A stretch of DNA of 64,000 nucleotides, from positions 5,806,001 through 5,870,000 of the forward strand of contig CM034141.1 of the NCBI GenBank assembly GCA_019914995.1, written 5' to 3'. This DNA comes from Acanthochlamys bracteata (lineage: Eukaryota > Streptophyta > Magnoliopsida > Pandanales > Velloziaceae). The position numbers were made by a program, and so were the translations under genes. Shown piece by piece: positions 46,764-58,950 of the stretch. The notes beneath the pieces are model-generated. The model was given only the letters and a program-made list of their open reading frames with translations. It ran no database searches and was not told where the DNA came from. Positions within the stretch are counted from its first letter, which is position 1. Every line of letters begins with the position of its first letter.

Positions 46764-49700
46764 CTACAAGAATTTGCCCGCAGCTCTGGACATGTCAAGT
46801 CTGCTCACAGCATTTTCCCTGAGTTTGTTGGCAGTAAATAGTTCTGCGTCAATGTGAGTGCGTGTAGCTCGCCGCATTAACAGTCTTCTAAGGAAGTTCT
46901 GCTTCATCTGCCCTACCTTCCTGGACTGCTCCTTTCTAAATTTCCTAAGGGCAAACCATGAACCGCCTCTCCAACCTAGAGCATAACTGCACAATAACAA
47001 AAACCATTAGATCATCGAATCTTTATAATACTAGTCACATTAGAAGATCCTACACAATACCGAGGGGTAATGCGCAGATAGGAAATGCAACAAGGCAGTA
47101 TCACGTTGGACCTTAAACATTTACCAGTAAGGAAAACCAAGATATAAGTTGAAACGAACCCGAGGAGTAACGTAGTTGCTGCAGTAGCAACACAAGCTTC
47201 AGTGCTGACGTTTCCAGATTTGACAATCCTTTTAATCTCTTCATGTTTGAAATCATTGTTGCTCCTCATCTGTTCATTACATAAAATCCTGAGTTTCATA
47301 GAACCCTGAATCGTACAAACCAAGCATAATGTCTTAAGTCAAAATTTGGTGTGATATGAAAATTATACTAGACCAAAAACATAAGAAAAAAAAAAAGAAA
47401 GCGAGTTCCAATGGACAGTGCCATTTCTTCTGAAAGAAAAAAAAAAAGAGTCAATAGACCAACTACATACAATAATGAAGAAATACGCACCAATGTTTAA
47501 AAAGCAATATACAGCAATATAACTAATCTGATTATCCTCAAATACGGATTTATAATTTGTAGGCCAAGGAAGGAGTACATGGAATTAAGTACCATAAAAA
47601 ATCAGTATGAGAGCACGCAATTAAAATCAGTGTCTGCTAGACTAATGAACAGCTGACTGTCAGATTGTTGAACAGCTGTACTGAATTGCTTAAAGGTAAG
47701 AGGTAAAAACGTGTGGTCTTTTCCATATACAGGTACATATGCAACACTTACAGCTTCTTCAAGTGAACCGAGTCTCCTCTCAAGATTTGATTGATGAATC
47801 TGACGCATGGAATAGCCTACATCAAGATCATTGGGAAATTAGTTGCTAACGAAGCTTCAGTGACATAGATAAGTACATATGTATGTCCAACTGCAGGTAT
47901 CCAGCACAACTCAACTAGCAACGCCTATGAAGCACTTCCCTAGAGTAGAGTAATTTTCGCTGTCGCATAATTCGAAAAACAAGGGTACCTCATCAGAAGA
48001 CAACCACGATACTAGGAAAAACATCAGCAAAGCAGAAAAACATATAACAGTTGGATACATTGACAACTTAGAGTAAGCCGGGGTAAGCAACTCCACTTTC
48101 TTGCTATCAAGACATGTAGTTGGCTGTAAAAGATCTTAGCCTAAATTCTGTTGAGTAATACATGGTGAGTGAGACAACGACTAGCAAATATGTCAAAAAC
48201 ATCATTCTTTATGAGTCTAAGATATACAGTTTTACAATCATTTCTTTTCTCGATGTTTCATAGTTTTTTGAGAAAGGTACTCTTGCATCTACATTTGCAC
48301 ATGATGATCAAGACGTAAGAGAACAAGATGAGTCTAACATGAAAAAGAAATCAGTGACTAACCTGCCCAAGCAGTAAGAACAGATGCTATGGATGTGCCA
48401 ATTGTAAACACAACCCGGTGGCTCTCAAAAACTTCCTAAAAGAAAACCAAAAGAGGTCAACAAAGAAAACCTAGCCAGAAATCCTTTAGGATAAATGTTC
48501 CAACTCTTCTGATAATAACAGCCGAGAGCATTTCGACCAACAACAACCACGTGACCATACTTCTAAACCAACACAAGAGCTAAGCAACTAATAGCAACAG
48601 ATTACATTCTAAGCTTCACCACCAGAAGAGTTTAGCATTAACATAAATGATACCAGTAATAGTAGCCCTAATTACTAATATCTAACACAATATGCCAACT
48701 TAGACAAAGGACATCTCTGTCATTTCATTTCTTGAAATTAATTGCATCTTCTTGAACTCTTCATACACACTTCTTATCTACGTTATCTGTCTTCAAAAGA
48801 AATCCCAGCTTGAACCATCAATGATGCATTGTAACTAATCAACCCAACTCGGATGATGCATTCTTACTTCATCATCTTTTACCTATCTTTCCCACTGCCT
48901 ACTCTTTAACCCACATTTCCAAAAAACAAAATTTTTGAGAAAAGTGCTCTAAACATGACAATCAACCAGCACCTAACCCAAAAAATGGCCAATTCTCATG
49001 AAAATGGTACCAACCTAGATCAACTAAATCTAATCAAGAACTTAAGGAAGCCTCAACCACCGACGAATTTTGCTATTGTTATTGGCTGTGAAAACCACAC
49101 TAAATCATCTAATAAAATCACAGCCACCATATGATTCATTTATTGGAAGTATTCCATATTAAACATGCTTTACTTACATAGTTCTCACAACACTCACAAA
49201 TAGCATGGCTCTAATAATCAACACATTCATAAAAGCAATCGAATAACCACAGTTTCCATAATCAAGGAGTGAAATTCATGTGCCGTTTGGATAGACTTAT
49301 TTCAACTTATAAGTTGGAATAAGTTGAAAACAGCAAAACAAGAGTGTTTGGATGAACAACTTATAAGTTATTTTTTCAACTTATAAGTCACAGAAATAAA
49401 AGTTACGTTGAGTAACTTTTTCAAAACTTTTTTGTCTGTTTGAAAAAAATAACATTATTGACCCTGTTAAATTAACATAATTATATATAGGGTGGGGATA
49501 GAGGCACCCCACTCTTAGGGGCACCTTAGAGCACCCCCTTCTAAAAAAATGCATAAAAAATTTTAAATATAATCTCCACCGTTGGATATGAAAAATTATG
49601 AGTTACAAAGATGGCTATAAAATTTTAATTCAATCGGATCATAAATTGATCTCCATCAAATCTCTTGATCAAAATGACATAAAAAGAAAAAAGAACATCT

Positions 49701-50263
49701 TTATCAAATTTTATTATTTATATCATTTGATCAAAAGGCGGATGGAAATCGATTTGTATTCCGATTGATTTGAAATTTTGTTAGTATATTCTTTACAAAT
49801 AGTTCTTCATATCTAACGGTGGAGATTGAATTTCAAACTTTAGATTGAAAAGAGTGCCCCTAAAAATAGGATGCCCCTATCCCCATCCTATATGTATATA
49901 TATATATATATGTATAAGATATTTTAGTTTTTACCAAATATTTTATTCAAATCTTTTAAAAAAATTAAAATTTATCCAAACACATACCTCTCCTTTTTGT
50001 AAAACAAAGACGAATTCGAATTCACAATAACTACCAAAAACAAGAAAAACACAAAAGGCTCACACCTTTGTAGAGAAGTAGGTGTCCGTAACAGCAGACC
50101 AAGAGTTAGTAATCTTGCGGCGGATGTTGGGCAGAGCACCTGCCTCGGAAATGATGCTTCCTCCATCAGAGCCGTCCCAACCGGCACCGGAAGCGGTGGA
50201 GCTTTTAGGGCTAACTTTTCGAAACAACGCCCGTCCCGAATTCCGCAGCTTCTGCCGCAACAT
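46764..50263 (-). CDS. unidentified plant protein with two membrane segments
   Basis: Five exons: 50066-50263, 48363-48435, 47752-47816, 47160-47269, 46764-46986. All junctions are GT-AG with consistent phase and give 222 residues. I do not recognise the family. The N-terminus (MLRQKLRNSGRALFRKVSPK) is arginine-rich without acidic residues, like a mitochondrial presequence. One hydrophobic segment lies near residues 74-92 (VVFTIGTSIASVLTAWAGY) and another near 138-156 (ACVATAATTLLLGYALGW). A helical, charged loop between them (QIHQSNLERRLGSLEEA) may form a coiled coil. The C-terminal 65 residues are strongly basic (FALRKFRKEQSRK, RRLLMRRATRTH). The exon structure and coherent composition make a real gene likely. 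A foldback MITE lies in intron 1. Confidence 0.75.
49490..49888. mobile_element. full-length foldback MITE (399 bp), in intron 1 of the unknown gene
   Basis: Ends GGGTGGGGATAGAGGCACCC and (reverse complement) GGATGGGGATAGGGGCATCC form inverted repeats, flanked on both sides by TA. The inversion continues through the whole element: CTCCACCGTTGGATATGAA on the left faces its partner ending ATCTAACGGTGGAG on the right, and TTCAATCGGATCATAAATTGATC faces CGATTTGTATTCCGATTGA. A transcript would fold into a hairpin of almost 200 bp. TA targets suggest Tc1/mariner mobilisation. No transposase. Confidence 0.85.
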
Positions 50264-50362
50264 CTATAGATCGTCAATCAATCAATGTTCCACCTCCCTA
50301 AATTTGCACAGAATTTCCTTCAGCTTATTGCTTCACTGATTCAATTCAAAATGCTTACAGAG

Positions 50363-50368
<6 letters not shown>

Positions 50369-50397
<29 letters not shown>
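50369..50397. repeat. T29 homopolymer
   Basis: Twenty-nine T in a row about 110 bases beyond the start codon of the unknown minus-strand gene, so in its promoter or leader. Confidence 0.95.
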
Positions 50398-50576
50398 GGG
50401 GTCGAGCTTCGTTACCTTCAGCAGCAAGACTGATTTGGAGTTTCAGTGGAAATCAAGACTTGAGGCAGAGGAAAGGGCCTAAGCCTATATAAGATTTATT
50501 CAGCCCATAACAAAATGTAAATAACAATTTGGTTCTGGGCCTGTTAGGCCTTACTGTAAAACCCTTACCTTTAGGA

Positions 50577-50798
50577 TGCGCTTGGTTTGTCTTTCAAAAA
50601 AATATTTTCTAATTTTTCAATTTTATATTTTTAATAAATTTTTATAGTATTTTATAAAATTTATTTAAAATATAAAAAACTTTTACATCATAATATTTTA
50701 TTTTTTTTAATAAAAAATAAAACTCATTTTAAAATAAAATAAAAAATATATTTTATTTTTGAAAATAACTTTTGAATAAGTAATTTCAAACAACCGTT
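50577..50798. mobile_element. AT-rich MITE of the GTTTGG/CCAAAC family
   Basis: Starts TGCGCTTGGTTTGTCTTTC and ends AGTAATTTCAAACAACC around the family's core. Confidence 0.6.
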
Positions 50799-50837
50799 AA
50801 CTAAAACCTACCCACATTATAGATTTCTTCGCTATGG

Positions 50838-51080
50838 GTATATTTCAAATACCGTAATGAAAAATAAGAAGTAGAGTTTTTAAAAAAATAAAGTAAAAAT
50901 AGAGTTCAGTATTTATATTTCAATAGATTTTAGAAGTATGTTCAAAATTAAAAAATATAGTTGTATTGAGAGTGTACAAATAAAAAAATTAAAATTAAAA
51001 TTTCATATATAAAAATACAGTTCTGAATTTTTTATATAATTGAAATATATGAACTGTTCGGAACTCAAAATTCGGCTTGT
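50838..51080. mobile_element. MITE of the GGCGTGTTTCAAAT family
   Basis: Shares TTCAGTATTT(A/G)TATTTCAATA and ATATATGAACTGTTCGGAAC with the 16274 copy, in the same orientation. The right terminus is lost. Confidence 0.65.
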
Positions 51081-51464
51081 GCTATGTTTGTGTCTTTGCA
51101 AGCAATATCTCTAAGGCTAAACAACAAGCAAAATTTAATGGCTTATGCTGCCCATGACAAATTATTTCCACAGACATATTTACTTCATTTTCAAAATCAC
51201 TTGTTTTGAAAAAAAATTAATTATCTTTAAGTGACTCTAATAAAGTTACTTTTTAAAAGCTCATTTCTTTTTAATAAAAAATAAATATTAATTGCAATGA
51301 AATAAATTTCCAAAAAATAAGTATATTTTTGTATTTTTATGTAGTTGAAGTGAGTTGATAGTAATTTTTAATGTCACTTATATTTAAAAATAAGTTAAAA
51401 ACAAATTTTTGGTGAAAAAAGAAAGTTTCAAAAAACTAATACACATTCCAAAATGAATTAAGGG

Positions 51465-51690
51465 GTGTTTAAAAGTGCTTTTTAAATTAAATTGTTTTTA
51501 TAATGAACATTTTTTTAAAAAAATAAGCTTTATTTTTTGACTAAAAAATAATAATAATAAGTAATAAAATAATTCTACATAAATTTTTTTAATACTTTTT
51601 AAATTTTTAAATAAATTATTTAAATATTAAAATATAAACTGAAAAATTTTTAAATTTATTTTTCTCTAAAATTTAGCCAAACGCCCTACA
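51465..51690. mobile_element. AT-rich MITE of the GTTTGG/CCAAAC family
   Basis: Starts GGGGTGTTTAAAAGTGCTTT and ends AATTTAGCCAAACGCCC; same core. Confidence 0.6.
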
Positions 51691-52147
51691 AGCCCTCCAT
51701 CTGTGCTAAAAATAGGAACAAATTTGAAATTCATATCATACACCCATATTTTGATGGTGACGATGAGATTATCATAACCTCATGATGGAAATAATTTGTC
51801 ACAGATATTCTTTTCCAATTTTACTTAATAACTAGAAATTATGAGTTAGATCTATGCATGTTTTTAACACGATTAATATAATATTTGTTTTCTTTTGCTT
51901 TATTTCATCAGAAAATGATTTTTTTACTGAAATATCAGTTTTTGCGGATATTGTAAATGTTTATTTTTAAATTTACTTTAATTAATTTATTATTTTAATA
52001 ACTTAATTGTATGAATTTAAATTTTATTTTCGCACAAGTAAACATGTCTAAAATTGCAAAATCCGGCTTTACAGGGCTTTCTCTGGCAATTGCTTCTGTT
52101 TGGGGAAGCTGTACTAGTTCCCTAAATGGGGCTTTAAATACTTTTAG

Positions 52148-52233
52148 TGGGCCTACAGTTAGTTGGGCTTTATCCTTCATACGTCTAAGAGTTTTCGCGC
52201 CAAAAACTGAAACAAGGAAGCGAAATTCCCGCC
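52148..52233. promoter_or_regulatory. site II plus E2F promoter-like cluster without a recognised gene
   Basis: TGGGCC at 52148-52153 and TGGGCT at 52164-52169 are site II elements. TTTCGCGCCAAA at 52193-52204 is a perfect E2F palindrome (TTTSGCGCSAAA), and TTCCCGCC follows at 52226-52233. In plants this pairing marks promoters of S-phase genes such as PCNA. Downstream on the plus strand only a 41-codon frame from 52276 is open before a MITE-like core begins near 52384; on the minus strand a short frame starts at 52180. Neither is recognisable. Confidence 0.5.
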
Positions 52234-52974
52234 TTGATCAGCGCCGCAACCAGTGCTGCGCTTCACGCCCTGACATGGCAGTATCAAGTACAATAACAAC
52301 AAACGCCAAACCCATAACACAACCTATAAACAAATTTTGCCTTCTTAATAATGTAATTACAAAAATTAAGTTTTTAAAGCTTCTGAGCGTTCGCGAATGA
52401 TTTTGAAATAAACTATTTTTTAAATAAACAATATTTTTTATTTATTTTTAAAAAGTCTTAATTTTTATTTTTAAAAAATATTAGTTTTTAGGACGTGTGT
52501 TAATTACATCGAATTTATTTGTTTTGTCAAATTTAAAATAGGAGCTATTTTTGAGGTTCAGTTGCTAGATGCTTATGTTCACATGAACACAATAAGGTCT
52601 TTCCTTTATGGTCTGTTTGGATTGGAAGTAAGTGAGAGCAACGGGAAAATAAGTGAATAAATTACTTTTCATTACTCTAAACAGACCCTTATTGTTTTTC
52701 ATTATTTCAAAAAGAAGAGCACGGTCAGCCACACTACGGGTCTGCTGCAGCTTGTCTGGAAGTCATAACATGTCACGGGAAATCTTCTGGCCGAATAAAT
52801 CATTACAAATAAAATAATTAATTAATTGCTCAAAGTTTTTATATTTCTTATTTAATTAGCCAGCTCTGTTTCTCAGATCTATAACAAATTACTGATAATT
52901 GAAGACAAAAATTAATTAGAAAAATATAACATATTTTCGGACATGGGAACAGACTCGATCTGTAAAATGTTATC

Positions 52975-53276
52975 AGGACAGGTGTTTTAATTTTAGAACA
53001 TATTTTAAACACTCTTACTTTCATTTTTTGTGCCAACTTTAAATTTTAAATAATTCATATATTTTATTTGTGTAAAAAAACAAAATTATGTTTTCGTACA
53101 AAATTTTAATTTTAATTTTTTTATTACACACATTTTAATATAATTTTATTTTTAATTTTTAACTTATTTTTTACAAGTTATTAAAATACAAATATTAAAC
53201 TCTATTTTAATTTATTTTAAAATTTTATTTTTTATTTTTATTCTACTATATTCAATTATAAATATTTAAGACACGC
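52975..53276. mobile_element. MITE of the GGCGTGTTTCAAAT family, inverted
   Basis: Reads AATAATTCATATATTTTATT and ACACATTTTAATATAATTTT and ends ATATTTAAGACACGC. Same order as the 27040 copy. Confidence 0.6.
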
Positions 53277-54249
53277 TATTTCTTATTGATATCTACCATA
53301 CCGAGAGAAAGTTGAAAGCCTGCCGTTGTAGTTTGGGGGGAGGGTTTCAACTTTCAAATTCAACAACGAAACCCGGTCAATGTTTCCTTCCGGTAGGCTC
53401 ACCAGCTTTCTCTTTTTCCTTTCGTTCCGTCGAAGCGCGCGATTCCCAGTAATCACAAATTGGCAAAACAAATCCAACATAGTTTTACTCCACATGAATA
53501 TTCATACGAGTACCTCAGAATAACATATAGTCAACTTAGAGGCTATTACTGCAAAGTACAAATCTTGTTTTGTTTTCACGTGTCCCCATGTGCCCAAAAC
53601 GAAAAAGAATACCGGCTAGAGCCGGTCATTTGCTTCCTCGATTATTATGCTCTGGCCCACCAAAACGCTACGTGTCTAAATAAAAGGCCTGCTAAGTGCT
53701 AACCAACGATCCAAACTACAAACAGCATAACGATCGAGTAAAAACACGGCATTTTCTCTATACACGTGGCTCCTTTCTATTGGCGGTAACTTTTGCAGTA
53801 GAGAAAAGACAAAATTTCACGGACCTTGAGGAGGACAGGAAGAAGCCAGAATTATATTGACTGGTGGGGCTCACAAGAATTGTCTAGTTTCCGATCTGCT
53901 TTTTACTCTCACAATAATAGTCGTCAGCAGTATCCTCTATGTAGAATGAAACAAGAGACACGACTGATACCCAACAGTTAATTCCCACGTAGCCGAAAGG
54001 TGGGACCTACAATTTTTGAAGGTTTGAGTGGGGAAGAAGTTGCTATCACAAATTGGGTTCGCTGGGTTGGTGCCGGTCTCTCTGTATCTCATGCGCTCAA
54101 ACTCATTTCTTGTTTGGCACAACTACTAGTTTTTCATGAGCTGATTTAATTATTAATTTTTTTAGTTTATTGCTATTATTATTCTGAAATATATAGTTGG
54201 GTGCATGTAGGTCTCAATGCGTTATTTTTTGACTATATTTTATTGAGTT

Positions 54250-55385
54250 GATGGATGGATATGAAGTATTTTTAAAATAATTTTTTTAATGAAAAATATT
54301 TTTTTTTATTTTAAAAATAAGTTTATTTTTTCTATTTTAAAAAATAAAATAAGTAAATAATTTTTATATTTTAAATTATTTAATAAATTTATTCAATATA
54401 TTAAAAATTTTATTAAAAATTAGAATAAAATAAAATAATTAGAATAGAACGAAACCATTCCCAAACAGTCCCGGAATATGATGCAGTTGATATAATGAAA
54501 ATGTTTATGTAATAAAATTTATTTGAAATTTTTGGAAAATAGGTTTAGCTTTAATTTAAAAAATAACATCATATATATAATTATATGAATACAAAGTTTT
54601 GGTATTTTTTATTTTAAAAAAATTCAAAAATATGTTAAACTAATTAAAAATATAAATTATTTAAATATGTTAAACTTACTTTTAAATAAAATGTTAAAAT
54701 AATTTATTTTTATTAAATATTTAAATTTAAATTTATTTTTTGAATTCATTTTTAAAAGGTATGTTGACATTGGGCATAAACACACATGTAGCGTTTGAAC
54801 AAATAAAACTTATAAAGACGAGAAATGATTTGTCATCCATTGCGAATCATAGTTTAGTTTGTACTAGTTCCTATTTTAATTTGTTATTTGGTAGGTCTTC
54901 TTTTATTTCTTTTGATGGTTTTTCTTGAGTGGCTACGGAGAAAACATATAAGTACTTGTTTTTTTTATAAAATTTTTAAATTGTTTAAAGAATTTTATAA
55001 TTTAAAAAATATAAAAAATTAAATAAAACATAAAATTAATTTTTTAAAATTAGTAAAAATATATTTTAGTTTAGAAAACTAATTTTAAAAATTATTTCCA
55101 AATACTTCATATTTTATTGCTCGTACGAAGGTGAAAGAATCTCCTAACAATAAACGTATAGTGATAATAGTACATTTGGTTGCGCTTTTAAATTACATTT
55201 TTTTTAATACAAAATATTTTCTTTATGAAAAAGTTTTATTTTTTTATTTATAAAAATGTAATAAAATATTTTTATTACGTAAATTTTTTATATTTTAATT
55301 TAAATAAATTCTAATAAAAATATATTAATAATCATAAAATTAAAAATTAAAAAAACCTTTTTTTGATAAGCAATGTAAAACACTC
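54250..55385. mobile_element. three AT-rich MITE-like blocks
   Basis: Blocks at about 54250-54472 (ending CATTCCCAAACAGTCCC), 54955-55112 (ending TTATTTCCAAATACTTC) and 55163-55385 (starting CATTTGGTTGCGCTTTTAA, ending GCAATGTAAAACACTCC) have the T-rich then A-rich core of the GTTTGG/CCAAAC family. Boundaries approximate; spacer 54473-54954 is AT-rich and unassigned. Confidence 0.5.
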
Positions 55386-58290
55386 CTTTTAGCGGCTTTC
55401 TCACGAAGACTTAAGCATATACGGAAGAATATTCCGTTAATATTCATTATGGTGTATAAATTTGGATATTTTTAAGAAGTGATCTAGAGACTCTATTGGC
55501 AATTTTGAATATTAATTTTGAAGCAATGTTTTTTTGTTTTATTCAATTAATCTTATTTTATATAAATAGGTATTTATTTAGCATAGAAATTTTTAGCTGG
55601 AATTGAAACGTTCTTTTGCACTCACAAACTCTCATTGCATTGGGATGCTTAGAAATTATAAAAGAAATTTTTATTGAACGAAAGTTATTTTAAAATTTTT
55701 TATAAATAAATTTTATTTTTTAACTAAATTAATTTTTAAAAAATTAGATTTTTTATTTTTAATTAAAAAATAAAAATAAAAATAAGTTAAGAAATACTAC
55801 TGAACACTATCGTCTCCATTTTGCAAAATGATATGCTTTTGCTACGTCTCCCCTTAATTATCCATTCGTCTCTTTTTGTTGAGTGCAACAAGTTTTAGAT
55901 AATGATCAATTTTTTATGGTTGTAACGTTATTATCTCATAAATTTTCTATTGAAGTTTAAATTTTTGATAAAATTAATTGAAGTACAAACTAAAAGAATA
56001 CAATTTTTCAATAAAATAGCCTTCAAAAGAGTGTTGATTATGATAACATACAGGGTTCATGATTTTTTTTTTGCATTTGTCCATATGTTTTATAGTCTTT
56101 GATTTTGTTAGATTGATGAGAATGGACTCGTGTTATTGGAAGCAAAGAGATAAGAAGAAAGATTGAAAAACACAAAAATCCAAAATTAGTCCTGCATCAA
56201 GATCAGCCTTGACGTAGGGTGTATTTTAGTTCAATAAAGTGATTTTATAGAAAAAATTAAAATTTTAAAAATAAAATATATGAGTAAAAGAGAGATTAAA
56301 AGTAAATTTTTATAAAAAATTTATTTTCAGATGCGAAAGAACACATCTTTATTGTAGAATAAGATCAAAAACTAAAATTCATGTAATTGAAAATTAAAAA
56401 ACAGAGTTTTTATTCTAATATCTATATTTTTTCCAAAATTAGTTCTGTAATATAAACAAATTTGTGCATAGATCACAACTACATGTTTGAAAATGGTTTG
56501 CTCCACAATTATGTTATAATTAATGAGATGTATAGTTGATAGTATCATTGTATTAGAGTAATATATAGAATCTTAAAAATAGTCACCTATGTACTTTCAT
56601 GTTGATTTCATGATAGTTAGAATAGTTTTATATATCTTTAATTTTTATTTAAAATATTTATATTCTAAGCAAATCTATTCTTTCGATTAAGGCCTATTTT
56701 TTCTCCGATCATTATTTTATATACTTTAATTATTATTTTAAATTATATTTTCATATTAAATTTTATTTTATCAAAATTTAGTTTTAAATTTAATTTAATA
56801 TTATAATTGAAATTATTTTTATAAAGTTTATTTCTTTTTAATTATATTTCAGGAATTATTTTTTGTTATACTAGAATTTTGAGCTGAAAATCTAAATTAT
56901 AAAAATAATAATTGATAGTAGAAAAATAGAATACGTTCATTTAGATGAGTGTTTGGCGATGCACTGATCTTTTTCTTATTTAGGAGGCATTTTGCAAAAC
57001 GTTTTTTAAAAATAATTTTATTTTTATTTTTTAATATATTTTTTTATAAATATTTGAAAGTTTTATTTAAAAATTAAAAATTAAAAAGATTTAAGTAATA
57101 AAATTGTTTTATTATTTATTTTTATTTTTAAAAAAACTTATTTAAAAAAATAAAATATGTTGGTTTTAAAAACTTCTATTTTGATTGTTGTTGTATTGAA
57201 AACAACAGCTTATTATCACGAAACTGGTGAGAGATCTATTTCGGACGATATCCATTTTCTAAAAAAGTAATTGATGGGCTGATTATGCAAACTTTGAAAG
57301 GCTAACAAAGCAAATGCGCGCATCTCCATTCTCCACACAAGTTATATTACAAAATACACACACCACAAACGAAAGAAAACAAAATGAAAAATAAAGCCGA
57401 AATCAGACCGGTAAGAAGAAAAAAAAGAATTCACCACTAAAAAACCAAAAATAATTGAAAAAAATCAACATAAATTAATCAAGAAAAGTAGCGAAGTGGG
57501 CGGTGGTGGAGGGAAGGAGAGAGAGAAAGCGTCGAAGGAAGAAAAGCAATCAAAATCATTGTCAGTATATTTTTTGTGTTGTAAAACAAATGGAGAAATC
57601 AACACTCTTCTCTTCTTCTTCCTCTTTCTCCTTCTCTCTATATTAAATATTGTTATTATTAATCAACATAGAGAGAAGAGTAGAGAGAGAAACCATACCT
57701 TTCTTTTCTTTCTTTCTTCTTCCATTCTTATTGATTGATTGAAGCAAAGCTCACCGATCTCCTATTTGGTTTGGTTTCTTATTGTATTCGGCTTCGATTC
57801 TCTCGATCCGGCGCTGCAATCGATTCCCGTTGAAGGGTGCTCAGCCGTTGCAGATTCATTCAATCTATAAAATCCTTTTTATGCTTGTTGTCCGATTTCC
57901 CGCTTCTTCTTCTTCTTCTCCTCCTAAATCGGACAGTCTGTTTCCAGTTCTGACTCTATAATTTTTTGAAAGTTTTTTTCTCTGTTTCTCTTAATTTCGT
58001 TCTTCAAATCAGCTCTGGTGATTTAATTTTGTTGAGCTCACCCCATTTCTCTAATCTCTTTCAATTACTTTGATTCAGCTATCGATCTGGTAGCTTTTTG
58101 TTGTTGTTTGTCTATCTAATATCAAATTATCTATGTATCTATAAAACTTTCTCATAACTCTGATATCCGGCGATAGCGTTATCAAATCTCTCTCGTAGTT
58201 ACTGTTGTTATTGTTCATCAATCTGACATTTATATTGTATATAAATCAAACAAAGAGAGTGTTGTAAAATCTCCGATCTCCGGCAAAGCG

Positions 58291-58950
58291 ATGCGGAAGC
58301 GAACGGCGCCAGCAGCTGCAGTGGGACCCACAGCTGCAGTGGCAGCAGGAGCAGCATCGGCAGCGCCGGAGATTCGTTACCGCGGCGTTCGTAAGCGTCC
58401 GTGGGGACGATTTGCCGCCGAGATCCGTGACCCGGTGAAGAAAACCCGAGTCTGGCTCGGAACCTTCGACTCGGCCGAGTCCGCGGCACGCGCTTATGAC
58501 TCGGCCGCGCTCGCCCTCCGGGGCGCTAAAGCTAAAACCAACTTCCTACCTTGTTCTTCTTCATTCCCACCCATCCCCTTCCGCCACGTTTCACATTTCC
58601 CCGTTCACCAACCTCAACAGCTACACCTTCATTCAAGCCGGCATCCAACTTCAAGCTCTATGAGCTCCACTGTTGAATCTTCTAGCGGGCCACGTAGATC
58701 GGTACCTTCTCTATATCGGCCAACCAATCGGGTTCCTCCACGCATAACTGATGATGATTGCCGGAGCGATTGTGGGTCTTCCTCTTCCGTTATCGACGAT
58801 GATGGCGTGGAGTGTCAGATGTCTGCATACCGTCAACCGTTACCGTTCGATCTTAATCTGAGTCCGCAGGCTGACGGCGAAATGGACGCTGGAGAGCGTG
58901 ATCGTGATCCAGATCGGGATATTTTCTTGTGTACTGCTTTACGGCTTTGA
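58291..58950 (+). CDS. ERF-class AP2 transcription factor with EAR repression motif
   Basis: One exon gives 219 residues. The AP2/ERF domain spans about residues 30-86: [47 protein letters not shown]. It has the ERF-type Ala and Asp positions, so GCC-box (AGCCGCC) binding is expected. PFDLNLSP at about 185-192 is a DLNxxP EAR motif, which recruits TOPLESS-type co-repressors. Domain plus C-terminal EAR and no intron place it in ERF group VIII with AtERF3/4/7-like repressors. The N-terminus is a short basic and Ala-rich stretch; the spacer is His/Ser-rich and acidic. The start is the first ATG in a GC-rich coding block. The upstream 700 bases are CT-rich leader or promoter. Confidence 0.93.
   Translation: MRKRTAPAAAVGPTAAVAAGAASAAPEIRYRGVRKRPWGRFAAEIRDPVKKTRVWLGTFDSAESAARAYDSAALALRGAKAKTNFLPCSSSFPPIPFRHVSHFPVHQPQQLHLHSSRHPTSSSMSSTVESSSGPRRSVPSLYRPTNRVPPRITDDDCRSDCGSSSSVIDDDGVECQMSAYRQPLPFDLNLSPQADGEMDAGERDRDPDRDIFLCTALRL

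Larger units (their letters stand above)
50264..58290. other. 8-kb intergenic region, MITE-rich
   Basis: No intact gene is recognised on either strand. It holds the MITEs and the promoter-like cluster listed separately. The last 700 bases (57500-58290) are a CT-rich region that should be leader and promoter of the ERF gene. Stretches 53280-54240 and 55390-56980 show nothing beyond AT-rich sequence. Confidence 0.5.

Noticed and set aside
49277-49480. separate transposon before the foldback MITE
   Set aside because: It starts GCCGTTTGGATAGACTT and repeats AACTTATAAGTT phrases, so it may be another GTTTGG-type element, but no right end could be found.
52011-52400. plus-strand open frame of 129 codons
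   Set aside because: Its first part lies across site II and E2F motifs, has no ATG in good context and no family match; only the promoter-like cluster is supported.
58208-58489. 93-codon minus-strand frame over the ERF start
   Set aside because: Antisense shadow of the AP2 domain; Arg/Leu-rich with no family match.
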